The notes below the pieces were generated by a model. The model was given only the letters and a program-made list of their open reading frames with translations, had not been told where the DNA came from and searched no databases. Source: Hyphomicrobiales bacterium (lineage in GTDB: Bacteria > Pseudomonadota > Alphaproteobacteria > Rhizobiales > Beijerinckiaceae). From it: a DNA stretch of 64,000 nt. Shown here one piece after another: positions 27,891 through 38,161 of the stretch. The stretch is from positions 1 through 64,000 of the forward strand of contig JAIXTP010000027.1 in NCBI GenBank assembly GCA_027483895.1. Reading direction: 5' to 3'. The position numbers and the translations under genes are program-made. Position 1 is the first letter of the stretch. Every line of letters starts with the position of its first letter.

Positions 27891-28382
27891 ATGATCGCTT
27901 CCGTGCCTCTCCTTCGTATCGTCCGCGCGCTCCGCGTTCTCGCCGTCTTGGCTTTTTTCGGGGTGCTCGCCGCGGTTCCGCAGGCGTTGGCGCAGCCCGC
28001 TCTGGAAAAGCTCGCGATCCGCGCGTCCGGCGGCGTGCATCCTTTCGAGGTCGAGGTGGCCCGAACGGTGGAGGAGCGGTCCCGCGGCCTGATGCACCGG
28101 CGCTATATGCCCGCTGATCGCGGGATGCTGTTCGATTTCGGCGTCGACGGCCCGGTCGCCATGTGGATGAAGGACACCTTCATCCCGCTCGACATGCTCT
28201 TCATCCGCAAGGACGGCACGATCGCGCGCATCGCCGAGAACACGGAGCCGCATTCGACCCGCACGATCTCATCGGGCGAGGACGTGCGCTCCGTCCTCGA
28301 GCTGAACGGCGGCACTGCGGCGAAGCTGGGGATCAAGGCGGGCGACCGGGTGCTTCACCCGCTCTTCGGCTCGAAGCCCTGA
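27891..28382 (+). CDS. DUF192 domain-containing exported protein
   Basis: A 163-residue exported protein. The N-terminal ~35 residues form a signal peptide/anchor (LAVLAFFGVLAAVPQALAQ). The DUF192 domain follows: EVEVARTVEERSRGLMHRR, MLFDFGVDGPVAMWMKDTFIPLDMLFI and VLELNGGTAAKLGIKAGDRV. DUF192 proteins are small, widely conserved beta-barrel proteins of unknown biochemical role. GGGAGAGGG lies just upstream. Probably co-transcribed with the cold-shock gene. Confidence 0.88.
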   Translation: MIASVPLLRIVRALRVLAVLAFFGVLAAVPQALAQPALEKLAIRASGGVHPFEVEVARTVEERSRGLMHRRYMPADRGMLFDFGVDGPVAMWMKDTFIPLDMLFIRKDGTIARIAENTEPHSTRTISSGEDVRSVLELNGGTAAKLGIKAGDRVLHPLFGSKP

Positions 28383-28442
28383 GCGTCCGGGCACGGGTGC
28401 CTACCGCTCGTCGTGATTGCAATGACGGAGCGAGCGCCCCCC

Positions 28443-28553
28443 GTGTCATCCCGGGCGGCGCAGCCGACCCGGGATCCAGGAAACGGACGAACATCGAGCG
28501 CTTCACCGCTCTCTGGATCCCGGCTCTCCGCTCCGCTACGGCCGGGATGACAC
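28443..28553. repeat. Interspersed inverted repeat, TCATCCCGG family (copy 2)
   Basis: Arms GTGTCATCCCGGGCGGCGCA and ...CGGCCGGGATGACAC match the element at 11891-12000, including the GGATCCAG/CTGGATCC pair. Confidence 0.82.
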
Positions 28554-28587
28554 CGTCGGCCATGAACGGAAATCGGCATAGCCTCGA

Positions 28588-28851
28588 CCTCATCCCGAGG
28601 AGGGCCCGAAGGGCGCGTCTCGAAGGATCCCCTTCGGCGGAGACATGGTTCGAGACGAGCTTTCGGCCCTCCTCACCATGAAGTCGCGGGGTGAGGTCGC
28701 GGAACAGGCGGTGGAACGAGGTCGCGGACGAGGGCCGCCTACACCGGTCGTCATTGCGAGCGAAGCGAAGCAATCCAGAGGACGCCGTGCATGGCGCGTA
28801 TCGCCCGCCGTTGTCTGGATTGCTTCGTCGCTGCGCTCCTCGCAATGACGG
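28588..28851. repeat. Repeat block A: CCTCATCCCGAGGAGG element plus CATTGCGAG inverted repeat
   Basis: A 109-base element bounded by CCTCATCCC... and ...GGGGTGAGG (28588-28696) is followed by a spacer and a full CATTGCGAG inverted repeat (28749-28851). The same order, including a near-identical spacer (ACGAGGTCGCGGACGAGG), recurs as block B. Confidence 0.8.
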
Positions 28852-28862
28852 AATAACGCTGC

Positions 28863-29132
28863 CCTCATCCTGAGGAGCGCCCGCAGGGCGCGTCTCGAAG
28901 GATCACAGCGGCGGGGTCATGGTTCGAGACGGGCCTGCGGCCCTCCTCACCATGAGGCAGAGGGGTGAGGCCGCTGAGGCCGCGGGATGAGGCGGCGGAA
29001 CGAGGTCGCGGACGAGGGCCGCCTATACCGGTCGTCATTGCGAGCGCAGCGAAGCAATCCAGCTGATGGTCGACGTGGAGCGTGATGCCGACGTCCATTG
29101 GATTGCTTCGTCGCTTTCGCTCCTCGCAATGG
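28863..29132. repeat. Repeat block B, duplicate of block A
   Basis: CCTCATCCTGAGGAGCGCCC... to ...AGGGGTGAGG (28863-28970), a spacer nearly identical to block A, and then an inverted repeat of the CATTGCGAG family (29033-29132). Blocks A and B look like a tandem duplication of about 275 bases with divergence. Confidence 0.78.
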
Positions 29133-29143
29133 GAAGGACGCTC

Positions 29144-29210
29144 CCTCATCCTGAGAAGAATGCTCCCCTCATCCCGAGGAGGGCCCGAAGGGCGCGTCTC
29201 GAAGGATCCC
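29144..29210. repeat. Truncated third repeat block next to topA
   Basis: Two incomplete CCTCATCC elements (29144-29160 and about 29167-29210). The second, CTCATCCCGAGGAGGGCCCG, matches block A to within a few bases of the topA stop. It completes an 840-base gene-free stretch (28383-29224) made almost wholly of repeats. Confidence 0.7.
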
Positions 29211-29224
29211 GGCGCGGGCGGGCG

Positions 29225-31843
29225 TTACTCGCCCGCCGCCTTCTTCGCGGTCTTCTTCTTCGCCGCGGGTTTCGCGGCGGCTTTTTTGGCCGGGGCCTTG
29301 CGGGCGGGTTTCTTGCCGCCGGCGCCGGCCTTCGCCGCGATCAGCGGCAGCGCGGCGTCGAGCGTGAGGGTCGCCGGGTCCATGCCCTTTGGCAGGGTCG
29401 CGTTGACCTTGTTCCAGCTCACATACGGCCCGTATTTCCCGTCCTGCACCGTCACCGGACCGCCGTCGGGATGGTCGCCGAGAGGCCGGCCCGCGGGCCG
29501 CGCTCCGCGGCCGAAACGGCCGCCCGCGCCGCTTTCCTTGGCGATGATGAGGTCGATCGCACGGTTCGCGCCGATCTCCAGGACGTCGTCGTCCTTGCCG
29601 ATATTCGCGTAGGTCTTGCCGTGCTGCACATAGGGGCCGAAGCGGCCGATGCCCGCGAGGATGGGCTCGCCGGATTCCGGATGCCGCGCCACTTCGCGCG
29701 GCAGCGAAAGCAGCAGCAACCCCTTTTCGAGGTCGATGGCGGAAGGCGGGGTGCCCTTGGGCAGGCTGGAGCGCTTCGGCTTCTCGCCCTCGCCGAGCTG
29801 CACGAAGGGGCCGAAGCGGCCGTCGCGCAGCGTCACGTCCTGCCCCGTGACGGGGTCCTTGCCGAGCACGCGGACGCCGTTCTGCATGCCGCCGTCCGGC
29901 GTCTCGCCGTCGCCCTGACCGGGCGCGCCGAGCTGCCGCGTGTAGCGGCATTCGGGATAGTTCGAGCAGCCGATGAAGGAGCCGAACTTGCCGAGCTTCA
30001 GCGACAGCCGGCCCGCGCCGCAGGTCGGGCAGGCGCGCGGGTCGCCGCCGTCCGCCTTCTGCGGGAAGATGTGCGGGCCCATGACGTCGTTGAGCGCGTC
30101 GATCACCTCGGCGAAACGCAGCTCCTGGGTCTGCGAGACCGCAGCCGAGAAGTCGTTCCAGAAGCGGCGCATGACCTCTTTCCAGTCGATCTCGTGGTTC
30201 GAGACGCGGTCGAGGTCCTCTTCGAGCCCGGCGGTGAAATCGAACTCCACGTAGCGCGAGAAGAAGCTTTCGAGGAACGCCGTCACCAGCATGCCCTTGT
30301 CGGTGGCATGCAGGCGCTTCTTGTCGAGAAGCACGTATTCGCGGTCCTTCAGCACCGCGAGGATCGAGGCATAGGTGGAGGGCCGGCCGATGCCGAGCTC
30401 TTCCATGCGCTTGACGAGCGAGGCTTCCGAATAGCGCGGCGGCGGCTCCGTGAAGTGCTGCGTGGCGCGGATCTCGCGCTTGGCGAGGCTCTCGCCCGCC
30501 GCCATGGCGGGCAGGCGCTTGTTCTCCTCGTCGTCGCCCTCGTCGTCCTTCGATTCCGAGTAGAGCTTGAGGAAGCCTTCGAATTTCACGACCTGTCCGG
30601 TCGCGCGCAGATCGATGCGGCGCGGGCCGGCCTCGGCGAGGATCTCGGCCGTCGTCCGCTCGAGTTCGGCGGACTCCATCTGGCTCGCGAGCGTCCGGAT
30701 CCAGATGAGCTCGTAAAGGCGCGCCTGCTCGGCATCGAGGTGGCGGGCCATCGCGGCGGGCCGGCGGCTCATGTCTGTGGGGCGCACGGCTTCGTGCGCT
30801 TCCTGCGCGTTCTTGGCCTTGGTCGAATAGCGGCGCGGCACCTGCGGCAGATACACGCTGCCGAAATCGCGCTCGATCACGCTCCGGCAGGAGGAGATCG
30901 CCTCGGGCGCCATGTCGACGCCGTCGGTCCGCATATAGGTGATGAGGCCCACGGTCTCGCCGCCGAGATCGATGCCTTCATAGAGGCGCTGCGCGATCTG
31001 CATGGTGCGGGCGGGCGAGAGGCCGAGCTTGCGGCTCGCCTCCTGCTGCAGCGTGGAGGTGGTGAAGGGCGGGGAGGGGTGTCGCTTGGCGGGCTTGGCC
31101 TCGACCGAGGTCACGGTGAAGCGCGCGGCCTCCAGATCCTTCCGGAAGGCTTCGGCCTCGGCACCCGTGCCGACATCGAGGCGGTTGATCTTCTTGCCGT
31201 CGGCGCCGACGAGCCGGGCCTCGAAATTCTGGCCCGCGGCGGTGGCGAGCAAGGCGACGAGCGACCAGTATTCGCGGGCGACGAAGGTGTCGATCTCGCG
31301 CTCGCGGTCGCAGACGAGACGCAACGCGACGGACTGCACGCGGCCCGCCGAACGGGCGCCCGGCAGTTTGCGCCACAGCACCGGCGACAGCCGGAAGCCG
31401 ACGAGATAGTCGAGCGCGCGGCGGGCGAGATAGGCGTCGACCAGCGCCTGATCGATCTCGCGCGGCTTGGCCATCGCCTCCTTCACCGCGTCCTTGGTGA
31501 TCGCGTTGAAGGTGACGCGCTCGACCGGCGTGTCCTTGAGCGCCCGCTTCTGCCGCAGCGTTTCGACGAGATGCCAGGAAATGGCTTCCCCCTCGCGGTC
31601 CGGGTCGGTGGCGAGAATGACGCGTTCGGCCTGCTTGGCGGCGGCCGCGATCTCCGAGACGCGCTTGGACGCCTTGCCGTCGATCTCCCAGGTCATCGCG
31701 AAATCGGCGTCCGGATCCACCGAGCCGTCCTTGGCCGGGAGGTCGCGGATATGGCCGAAGGACGCCACCACCTCGTAGTCGGAGCCGAGATATTTGTTGA
31801 TCGTCTTCGCTTTGGCCGGGGACTCGACGATGACGAGTTTCAT
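29225..31843 (-). CDS. topA: DNA topoisomerase I (type IA)
   Basis: An 872-residue type IA topoisomerase that relaxes negative supercoils. The Toprim domain begins LVIVESPAKAKTINKYLG and continues through LATDPDREGEAISWHL (acidic DxD). The active-site Tyr is in VGLITYMRTDGVDM. A Cys4 zinc ribbon follows (ACPTCGAGRLSLKLGKFG with IGCSNYPECRY), then several repeated FGPYVQ/FGPFVQ Toprim-C-like modules. A Lys/Ala-rich tail (KKPARKAPAKKAAAKPAAKK) probably binds DNA non-specifically. Length is typical for Rhizobiales TopA. It is divergent from pyrB. Confidence 0.95.
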   Translation of the reverse strand: MKLVIVESPAKAKTINKYLGSDYEVVASFGHIRDLPAKDGSVDPDADFAMTWEIDGKASKRVSEIAAAAKQAERVILATDPDREGEAISWHLVETLRQKRALKDTPVERVTFNAITKDAVKEAMAKPREIDQALVDAYLARRALDYLVGFRLSPVLWRKLPGARSAGRVQSVALRLVCDREREIDTFVAREYWSLVALLATAAGQNFEARLVGADGKKINRLDVGTGAEAEAFRKDLEAARFTVTSVEAKPAKRHPSPPFTTSTLQQEASRKLGLSPARTMQIAQRLYEGIDLGGETVGLITYMRTDGVDMAPEAISSCRSVIERDFGSVYLPQVPRRYSTKAKNAQEAHEAVRPTDMSRRPAAMARHLDAEQARLYELIWIRTLASQMESAELERTTAEILAEAGPRRIDLRATGQVVKFEGFLKLYSESKDDEGDDEENKRLPAMAAGESLAKREIRATQHFTEPPPRYSEASLVKRMEELGIGRPSTYASILAVLKDREYVLLDKKRLHATDKGMLVTAFLESFFSRYVEFDFTAGLEEDLDRVSNHEIDWKEVMRRFWNDFSAAVSQTQELRFAEVIDALNDVMGPHIFPQKADGGDPRACPTCGAGRLSLKLGKFGSFIGCSNYPECRYTRQLGAPGQGDGETPDGGMQNGVRVLGKDPVTGQDVTLRDGRFGPFVQLGEGEKPKRSSLPKGTPPSAIDLEKGLLLLSLPREVARHPESGEPILAGIGRFGPYVQHGKTYANIGKDDDVLEIGANRAIDLIIAKESGAGGRFGRGARPAGRPLGDHPDGGPVTVQDGKYGPYVSWNKVNATLPKGMDPATLTLDAALPLIAAKAGAGGKKPARKAPAKKAAAKPAAKKKTAKKAAGE

Positions 31844-32071
31844 GCAATGTCCTTAAGGGTCGGGCAGAGACCGAGGCGCCGGAAAGTGGTGCAAGGCATG
31901 CGGCCTGTCAAACCCCTTGCGGGCCAAGGAAACGGGGTACCGCGCCCTCCCCGAAGGGGAGATTTCCCGGCGGCCTCGCGCATGCGCGCGCAGGGGTTCT
32001 GTGGACCGGTCGGCGCGCGGGCCGCCCCGCGCCTTGCCGCGGCGCCCGCCTTCGCCTAAGCGTCGACTTTC

Positions 32072-33013
32072 ATGAGCACCACGCCCCGCTTTCCGCATCG
32101 CCATCTTCTCGGCATCGAGGGGCTCTCGCCCCACGACATCACGACCCTGCTCGATCTGGCCGACCGGGCCGTCGAGGTCTCGCGACAGGTCGAGAAGAAG
32201 AAGACGACGCTCCGCGGCCGCACGCAGATCAACCTCTTCTTCGAGGCGTCGACGCGGACCCAGTCCTCGTTCGAGCTGGCGGGCAAGCGGCTCGGCGCGG
32301 ACGTGATGAACATGTCGGTCGCCTCGTCCTCCATCAAGAAGGGCGAGACGCTGATCGACACGGCCATGACGCTGAACGCGATGCGGCCGGATCTGATCGT
32401 GGTGCGCCACCATGCGGCGGGCGCCGTGCAGCTTCTGGCCCGCAAGGTCGACTGCTCCGTGATCAATGCCGGCGACGGCGCGCACGAGCACCCGACGCAG
32501 GCGCTGCTCGACGCGCTCACGATCCGCCGCAACAAGGGCGACATCCGCGGCCTCGTGGTGGCGATCTGCGGCGATATCCTGCATTCGCGGGTCGCGCGGT
32601 CGAACATGATCCTCTTGAACGCGCTCGGCGCCGAGGTCCGCGCCGTCGGCCCCGCGACGCTTTTGCCCTCGGGGCTCGAGCGCATGGGCGCCAAGGTGTT
32701 CACCTCGATGAAGGAAGGCCTGAAGGGCGCCGACATCGTGATGATGCTGCGCCTGCAGCGCGAGCGCATGAACGGCAGCTTCGTGCCGAGCGTGAAGGAG
32801 TATTTCCGCTTCTACGGGCTGGATTCGGAGAAGCTCGCTTATGCCAAGCCGGATGCGCTCGTGATGCATCCCGGTCCGATGAACCGGGGCGTCGAGATCG
32901 CCTCCGACATCGCCGACGGCGCTCAGTCTCTCATCCGCGAGCAGGTGGAGATGGGCGTCGCGGTGCGCATGGCGGTGCTCGAAGCCCTCGCCTCCAACCT
33001 TCCGAACGGGTGA
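32072..33013 (+). CDS. pyrB: Aspartate carbamoyltransferase catalytic subunit
   Basis: A 313-residue PyrB that joins carbamoyl phosphate to aspartate in pyrimidine synthesis. The carbamoyl-phosphate motif is [20 protein letters not shown]. The family motifs [36 protein letters not shown], and the aspartate-binding MLRLQRER near residue 225 follow, with [11 protein letters not shown] near the end. No regulatory pyrI is adjacent. The pyrB-pyrC spacing is 7 bases, and a non-catalytic PyrC partner follows, as in dodecameric ATCase-DHOase complexes. The start is preceded by AAGCGTCGAC, without a strong SD. Confidence 0.94.
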   Translation: MSTTPRFPHRHLLGIEGLSPHDITTLLDLADRAVEVSRQVEKKKTTLRGRTQINLFFEASTRTQSSFELAGKRLGADVMNMSVASSSIKKGETLIDTAMTLNAMRPDLIVVRHHAAGAVQLLARKVDCSVINAGDGAHEHPTQALLDALTIRRNKGDIRGLVVAICGDILHSRVARSNMILLNALGAEVRAVGPATLLPSGLERMGAKVFTSMKEGLKGADIVMMLRLQRERMNGSFVPSVKEYFRFYGLDSEKLAYAKPDALVMHPGPMNRGVEIASDIADGAQSLIREQVEMGVAVRMAVLEALASNLPNG

Positions 33014-33020
33014 GGACGCC

Positions 33021-34319
33021 ATGACCGACAGCCCTCCCGTCCTGATCCGCGACGCGCGTCTCGTCGATCCCGCCTCCGGCCGCGAGCAGCGCGGCCATCT
33101 CGCCGTGGCGAACGGCGTCATCGTGGAGATGGGGGCGGGCATCGACCCCGTGGCCGTGCCAGACGGTGCGCGCGTCGTCGACGCGAACGGCCGGGTGCTG
33201 GCGCCCGGCCTCGTCGACATGCGCGCCTTCGTGGGCGAGCCCGGTGCCGAGTATCGCGAAACGCTCGCTTCCGCGGGCCGAGCGGCGGCCGCCGGCGGCG
33301 TCACCACGGTCGTCTGCATGCCGGAGACGGATCCGCCGGTGGACGACCCGGCCGTGGTCGACTTCCTGATCCGCCGGGCGCGCGACACCGCCGCCGTGCG
33401 CATGCTGCCCGCAGCAGCCCTGACCAAGGGCCTGCACGGCGCGGAGATGACGGAGATCGGCCTTCTGATGGAGGCGGGCGCCGTCTTCTTCACCGACGGC
33501 ACCCGTGCGCTGACCGATCCGCTGGTGATGCGCCGGGCGCTGACCTATGCGCGCGATTTCGGTGCGCTGATCGTGCAGCATGTCGAGGAGCCGCGGCTCG
33601 CGGGCGGCGTGATGAACGAGGGCGAACTCGCCTCGCGCCTCGGCCTGCCCGGCATCCCGCGCGAGGCCGAGACGCTGATGCTCGAACGCGACCTCCGCCT
33701 CGTCCGGCTGACGCGCGGGCGCTATCACGCGGCCATGATCTCCTGCGCGGACTCGGTCGAGATCGTGCGCGGGGCCAAGAAGGCGGGGCTCCCCGTCACC
33801 TGCGGCGTCTCGATCAACAGTCTCGCGCTCAACGAGAACGATATCGGCCCTTACCGCACCTTCCTGAAGCTCTCGCCGCCGCTGCGCCACGAGGACGACC
33901 GGACGGCCGTGGTCGCGGCCCTCGCCGAAGGCGTCATCGACGTGATCGTCTCCGATCACGATCCGCAGGACGTGGAGACGAAGCGCCGGCCCTTCGCGGA
34001 GGCCGCGAACGGCGCGATCGGGCTTGAAACCATGCTCGCGGTGGGACTGCGTCTCGTCCATGCGGGCGAGATCGGCCTCGTGCCGCTGCTGCGCGCCATG
34101 TCCACCCGCCCGGCCGACATTCTCGGCCTGCCGCAGGGGCGCCTCGAGGTCGGCGCGCCCGCCGACCTGATCCTGTTCGATCCCGACGAGCCTTTCGTGC
34201 TCGACCCGGGGAAGCTGCAGTCCATCTGCAAGAACACGCCCTTCGACGAGGCGCGCCTGCAGGGCGTCGTGCATCTGACGACGGTCGCGGGCCGCATCGT
34301 CCACGAGATCGCGGGCTGA
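33021..34319 (+). CDS. pyrC: Dihydroorotase-like protein, probably non-catalytic PyrC' partner of PyrB
   Basis: A 432-residue member of the dihydroorotase/amidohydrolase family, co-encoded with pyrB (7-base gap). In active class I enzymes the metal-binding motif is DxHxHxR; here it reads [10 protein letters not shown] at residues 66-75, so both metal-ligand His are replaced (R68, F70). The second ligand region expected as TPHHL reads [16 protein letters not shown], and the catalytic-loop segment reads VSDHDP. In Pseudomonas the equivalent PyrC' lacks the same ligands and serves as a structural partner of PyrB. A similar role here is inferred; a separate active dihydroorotase would then lie elsewhere. 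Confidence 0.82.
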   Translation: MTDSPPVLIRDARLVDPASGREQRGHLAVANGVIVEMGAGIDPVAVPDGARVVDANGRVLAPGLVDMRAFVGEPGAEYRETLASAGRAAAAGGVTTVVCMPETDPPVDDPAVVDFLIRRARDTAAVRMLPAAALTKGLHGAEMTEIGLLMEAGAVFFTDGTRALTDPLVMRRALTYARDFGALIVQHVEEPRLAGGVMNEGELASRLGLPGIPREAETLMLERDLRLVRLTRGRYHAAMISCADSVEIVRGAKKAGLPVTCGVSINSLALNENDIGPYRTFLKLSPPLRHEDDRTAVVAALAEGVIDVIVSDHDPQDVETKRRPFAEAANGAIGLETMLAVGLRLVHAGEIGLVPLLRAMSTRPADILGLPQGRLEVGAPADLILFDPDEPFVLDPGKLQSICKNTPFDEARLQGVVHLTTVAGRIVHEIAG

Positions 34320-34321
34320 CC

Positions 34322-34921
34322 ATGCCGACCGAGACCGTCCAGCTCCTGCTCGTCGCCGCAGCCTTCGGCTACCTCATGGGCTCGGTGCCTTACGGCCTGC
34401 TGCTGACGAAGGCGGCGGGCCTCGGCGACATCCGCGCCATCGGCTCGGGCAATATCGGCGCCACCAACGTCCTGCGGACCGGCAACAAGGGCCTCGCCGC
34501 CGCGACGCTCCTCCTCGACGGGCTCAAAGGGACGGCGGCGGTGCTCGTCGCGCAGCGTTGGGGCGCGGAAGCCGGTCTCGCGGCAGGGGCTGCGGCCTTT
34601 TTCGGCCATCTCTTCCCCGTCTGGCTGAAATTCGCGGGCGGCAAGGGGGTCGCGACCTTCATCGGCCTGTTGCTCGCGCTCGCCTGGCCCGCGGCGCTCG
34701 CCTTCGCCGTTCTGTGGCTCGCCACGGCCAAGGCGACGAAGTACTCTTCCTTGTCGGCGCTCGTGGCGAGCGCCGCAACGCCGATCGTTCTCGCCCTTCT
34801 GGGCGATCGTTCCGAGGCTCTTGTCTTCGCGTTCCTCGCGGCCCTGCTTTGGTGGAAGCATCGGGCCAACATCGCCCGGCTCCGGGCGGGAACGGAAGGC
34901 AGGATCGGAGCGAAGGCTTGA
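34322..34921 (+). CDS. plsY: Glycerol-3-phosphate acyltransferase PlsY
   Basis: A 199-residue inner-membrane enzyme that transfers an acyl group from acyl-phosphate to glycerol-3-phosphate, starting phospholipid synthesis. The three cytoplasmic motifs are visible: [21 protein letters not shown] and [13 protein letters not shown]. Five or so hydrophobic helices and the length match the family. It starts two bases after the pyrC stop, and its TGA overlaps a TTG start of dprA, so it is in one operon with pyrB, pyrC and dprA. Confidence 0.95.
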   Translation: MPTETVQLLLVAAAFGYLMGSVPYGLLLTKAAGLGDIRAIGSGNIGATNVLRTGNKGLAAATLLLDGLKGTAAVLVAQRWGAEAGLAAGAAAFFGHLFPVWLKFAGGKGVATFIGLLLALAWPAALAFAVLWLATAKATKYSSLSALVASAATPIVLALLGDRSEALVFAFLAALLWWKHRANIARLRAGTEGRIGAKA

Positions 34922-36171
34922 TCGAAGACGACCCGTCAGCATCCCGCCGAGGCCCCGGCCTCACCGACGCCCAACTGATCGACTGGATCCGCCTCGCTCG
35001 CAGCGAGGGCATCGGCCCGCGCTCCTTCCGGACGCTGCTCAACCGCTTCGGCGGGGCGGCGGCCGCCGTGGAGGCGCTGCCCGAGCTGAACGCGCGGGCG
35101 GGCCGCGCGGCGCGCATCTGCACGCTCGCGGAAGCCGAGGCGGAGTTCGAGCGCACGCTTAGGCTCGGCGGGCGCATCGTCGCTTCGGGCGATCCCGATT
35201 ATCCGCGGCTGCTGCGCGCGATCGATCCGGTGCCGCCGCTCGTGACGGTGATGGGGCGGGTGGAGCTCTTCCGGGCGCCCTCGGTGGGCATCGTGGGGTC
35301 GCGCAACGCATCGGCGGTGGGCATCCGCATGGCGGAGCTCTTGGGCCGCGATCTGGGTCGCGCAGGCTTCGTCACCATCTCGGGGCTCGCTCGCGGCATC
35401 GACACGATCGTCCACCGCGCCACGCTCGCCACGGGCACCGTCGCCGTGCTCGCCGGCGGGATCGACCGGCCTTATCCGCCGGAAAATGTCGGGCTTCTGG
35501 AGGAGATCGCGGAGCAGGGCGCCGTGATCACGGAAATGCCGCTGGGCCAAGTGCCGCGCGGCCGGGACTTTCCCCGCCGCAACCGCATCGTCTCCGGCCT
35601 CTCGGTCGGCGTGGTGGTGGTGGAGGCGGCGCTCAGGTCGGGATCCCTGATCACGGCGCGGTTCGCGGCCGAACAGGGGCGGGACGTGTTCGCCGTGCCG
35701 GGATCGCCCCTCGATCCGCGGGCGGAGGGTACCAACGGCCTCATCCGCGACGGCGCGACGCTGGTGACGGCGGCGGACCAGATCGTCGAGGTGCTGGCCC
35801 CGCAACTCGGACGGGACGATTTCGGGACGCCCGCGAGCGAGGAGGCGGGCGCGAGCCCGGCCGAACCGCTCTGGGACGATTACCTCTTCGATTTCGACGC
35901 CGAGCCGGGGACGGCGGTACGCGAGACCGGTAGCCCGCCGCCCTCGGCTTCGAGCGAAGAAGACGAAGAAGAGATCGTTGCCGCCCCCGCGGCGGACTTC
36001 GTGCGGGTTACGGCGCTGTTGGGACCGGCTCCGATCGGCGTGGACGACCTTGCGAGGGCGTCGGGACTCGATGCGCGGGCGGTCCGCGGAATACTCGTGG
36101 AACTCGAACTCGCCGGACGACTGGTCCGGCACGGGGGGCAGCGGGTCTCGCTGCTCCCGCCGATCAGTTGA
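34918..36171 (+). CDS. dprA: DNA-processing protein DprA
   Basis: A 417-residue DprA that loads RecA on incoming single-stranded DNA during natural transformation. An N-terminal SAM-like helical region ([20 protein letters not shown]) precedes the Rossmann DprA domain: [79 protein letters not shown] and [23 protein letters not shown]. The C-terminal winged helix starts [13 protein letters not shown]. No long insert is present besides an acidic patch (residues 340-360). The start is assigned to TTG 34918 because it overlaps the plsY stop (TTGA) with a GGAG site, and gives the family N-terminus. The last 8 bases overlap the next gene's stop. Confidence 0.92.
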   Translation: MIEDDPSASRRGPGLTDAQLIDWIRLARSEGIGPRSFRTLLNRFGGAAAAVEALPELNARAGRAARICTLAEAEAEFERTLRLGGRIVASGDPDYPRLLRAIDPVPPLVTVMGRVELFRAPSVGIVGSRNASAVGIRMAELLGRDLGRAGFVTISGLARGIDTIVHRATLATGTVAVLAGGIDRPYPPENVGLLEEIAEQGAVITEMPLGQVPRGRDFPRRNRIVSGLSVGVVVVEAALRSGSLITARFAAEQGRDVFAVPGSPLDPRAEGTNGLIRDGATLVTAADQIVEVLAPQLGRDDFGTPASEEAGASPAEPLWDDYLFDFDAEPGTAVRETGSPPPSASSEEDEEEIVAAPAADFVRVTALLGPAPIGVDDLARASGLDARAVRGILVELELAGRLVRHGGQRVSLLPPIS

Positions 36172-36406
36172 GCTCGGCGCGCCCGGCCCGGATGCGGGCT
36201 TCCATGACGGCCATGTCGAGGAAATAGGCGAGAAGATCGAGGCCGGCCGAGCGGGCCATGGCGCTCAGGTCGCCCGACATGTCCGCGATATAGCCTGCGA
36301 CGTCTTCGGCGCGGGCATCGGGTTCACGCTCCTCGGCGGCCTTGATGTCCTTTTCGAGGCTTTCCACGGTCATCCGCTCCATCCCCTTCGCATCAAAAAA
36401 AGTCAT
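36164..36406 (-). CDS. Small helical hypothetical protein
   Basis: An 80-residue acidic, helix-rich protein ([22 protein letters not shown]..., then [22 protein letters not shown]). It has no signal peptide. The C-terminal half shows an amphipathic helix consistent with a dimerisation segment. It ends 8 bases inside the dprA 3' end on the opposite strand. Similar short proteins of unknown role are common in Rhizobiales; no function is assigned. Confidence 0.6.
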   Translation of the reverse strand: MTFFDAKGMERMTVESLEKDIKAAEEREPDARAEDVAGYIADMSGDLSAMARSAGLDLLAYFLDMAVMEARIRAGRAELN

Positions 36407-36612
36407 AACGATCTCCGCTTCAAAGTTCGAGTTTCAAAAAGGGCCGAAAATCCGTCCGGTACGCTACGCAACTCATCCGGACGGTTTTCTGCGGGCCGGG
36501 ACATCCGGATCCGATGCAGTCGAGACTGCGCCGCATCCGCCAGCCAATGAAGCGTCTTTCCGTTAAATGCTCGCGAAAGAAGACGTTAAACGGCGATTTA
36601 ACGTCGATTTTT

Positions 36613-37542
36613 TCAGCCCGCGAGCAGCACGAGCGCGAGCGGCATCGTGAGCATCGCGGCCAGCGTCTGCAGCGTGAGGATCTCCGCCATCAGCGGCGCA
36701 TCGCCGCCCATCTGGCGGGCGAGGATATAGGCCCCGCTTGCCGTAGGCACGGAGGTGCTGATCACCACGACGCCGAGCCCGACCCCGCTCACGCCGAAAG
36801 CCGAGGCGAATCCGGCGGCCAGAACCGGCATCAGCATCAGTTTGAGTACGAGGGATATCAGGAGCGCCGGGCTCGGGCGATGCAGCCGCGAGACGTCCAG
36901 ACCCGCACCCACGACGAGAAGGCCGGCCGCGAGCGACGCCTTGCCGAGAATCTCGGTGGCCGAGAGCAGCGTCTTCGGGATCGGCGGCGCGACGATGTTG
37001 AGCGCGATGCCGACCATACAGGACCAGACGAAGGGATTTTTCACGAGCGTCACCACGAATCCCCGCGCGGTGAGCGGCTTCGCCGCCGCGTAACGCGATA
37101 AGACCCCGATCGCGAGGACGTTCAGAAGCGGAATCATCGCCGCGATGGCGACGGCCGACACGGTGAGTCCCGCCGGGCCGAACAGGCTGCCCGACACCGC
37201 GAGCGCCACGAAGGTGTTCCACCTCGTCGCGCCCTGGAAGACGGAGGTGAAGGCAGGCCCGTCCATTTTCAGGAGGGCCGAAAGGCGGCTCCTCAGGGCC
37301 AAGAGCAGGGCCGACATCGTCAGGATCGCCGCGATCAGCGCCCCGCCGACGCCGAGAATCGGCACGCGCGTCAGATCGGCCTTCACCAGCGTCTCGATGA
37401 TCACCGCCGGGAACAGGACGTAATAGGTGACCTTCTCGAACCCCGCCCAAGCCGCCTCGTCGATGGTGCGCGTCGCGCGGGTCGCCCATCCGGCGACGAT
37501 GACGAGGAATACCGGGACGAGGCTGGAAAGGACGTCGGGCAC
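36613..37542 (-). CDS. AEC family transporter (auxin efflux carrier superfamily)
   Basis: A 309-residue inner-membrane transporter of the AEC/malate permease family. Ten hydrophobic segments appear in two similar halves (about residues 5-135 and 165-305), e.g. [17 protein letters not shown] and [21 protein letters not shown]. The substrate (often an organic acid or small carboxylate) is unknown. The start is assigned to GTG 37542 ([13 protein letters not shown]), since an upstream methionine start would run into ruvX. A weak GAGATCTCCCC lies upstream. Translation-coupled position: 25 bases downstream of ruvX on the same strand. Confidence 0.75.
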   Translation of the reverse strand: MPDVLSSLVPVFLVIVAGWATRATRTIDEAAWAGFEKVTYYVLFPAVIIETLVKADLTRVPILGVGGALIAAILTMSALLLALRSRLSALLKMDGPAFTSVFQGATRWNTFVALAVSGSLFGPAGLTVSAVAIAAMIPLLNVLAIGVLSRYAAAKPLTARGFVVTLVKNPFVWSCMVGIALNIVAPPIPKTLLSATEILGKASLAAGLLVVGAGLDVSRLHRPSPALLISLVLKLMLMPVLAAGFASAFGVSGVGLGVVVISTSVPTASGAYILARQMGGDAPLMAEILTLQTLAAMLTMPLALVLLAG

Positions 37543-37567
37543 TGGGGAGATCTCGGGGAGGGAGGCG

Positions 37568-38059
37568 TCAGAGCATGTCGTCGTCACGGCGCGCAAGTGC
37601 CGCGAGGCGGTCGAGAACGCCCTGCAGGATGTAGGCGGCGGCCATCTTGTCCACGAGTTCGTCGCGCCGGGCGCGCGAGGCGTCCGCTTCGAGGAGCGTG
37701 CGCGTGACCGCCGCGGTCGAAAGGCGTTCGTCCTGAAAGAGGATCGGCAGGGGCGTGAGCTGCGCGAGATTGCGGGCGAAGGCCCGCGTCGCCTGCGCGC
37801 GGGGCCCTTCGCTGCCGTCCATGTTGAGCGGCAGGCCGAGAACGAGCATCGCCACGCCGTGCTTCGTGCAGAGCGCCAGGAGCTTCTGCGCATCGGGCGT
37901 GAACTTGACGCGCTTGATGGTTTCGAGCGGCGAGGCGATGCGGCGTTCGACGTCCGACAGCGCGAGGCCGATCGTCTTGGTGCCGAGATCGAGCCCCATC
38001 AGCCGCGCGCCGCGCGGAAGGGCGGCGATCTCGTCATAGGGCAGGGGCGGGGCGCTCAT
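37568..38059 (-). CDS. ruvX: Putative Holliday-junction resolvase / pre-16S rRNA nuclease
   Basis: A 163-residue YqgF-family RNase H-fold protein, implicated in maturation of the 16S rRNA 5' end and possibly in junction processing. The catalytic Asp region is [21 protein letters not shown] near residue 20. The second acidic site is in [22 protein letters not shown], and the C-terminal [18 protein letters not shown] supplies the last Asp. The N-terminal extension of ~18 residues is common in alphaproteobacterial homologs. It is followed by the AEC gene on the same strand. Confidence 0.9.
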   Translation of the reverse strand: MSAPPLPYDEIAALPRGARLMGLDLGTKTIGLALSDVERRIASPLETIKRVKFTPDAQKLLALCTKHGVAMLVLGLPLNMDGSEGPRAQATRAFARNLAQLTPLPILFQDERLSTAAVTRTLLEADASRARRDELVDKMAAAYILQGVLDRLAALARRDDDML

Positions 38060-38161
38060 GGCGCCGACCTAGCACGGCGCACGGGGCGGGTCATCTCTTC
38101 CCGCCCGCGCGGCCCGCGCTATTCTCGGGGCCGGATTTCATCAGGACGGGAGACGGCGCTC

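Noticed and set aside
28443-29210. Regular repeats considered as a CRISPR array
   Set aside because: Elements are palindromic, of unequal length, with no constant 30-40 base spacers and no cas genes nearby.
29066-32059. Very long (about 1000 codon) plus-strand open frame opposite topA
   Set aside because: It is the antisense of a certain topA; GC-rich genes often leave the opposite frame open. The translation is Arg/Ala/Glu-rich with no motif.
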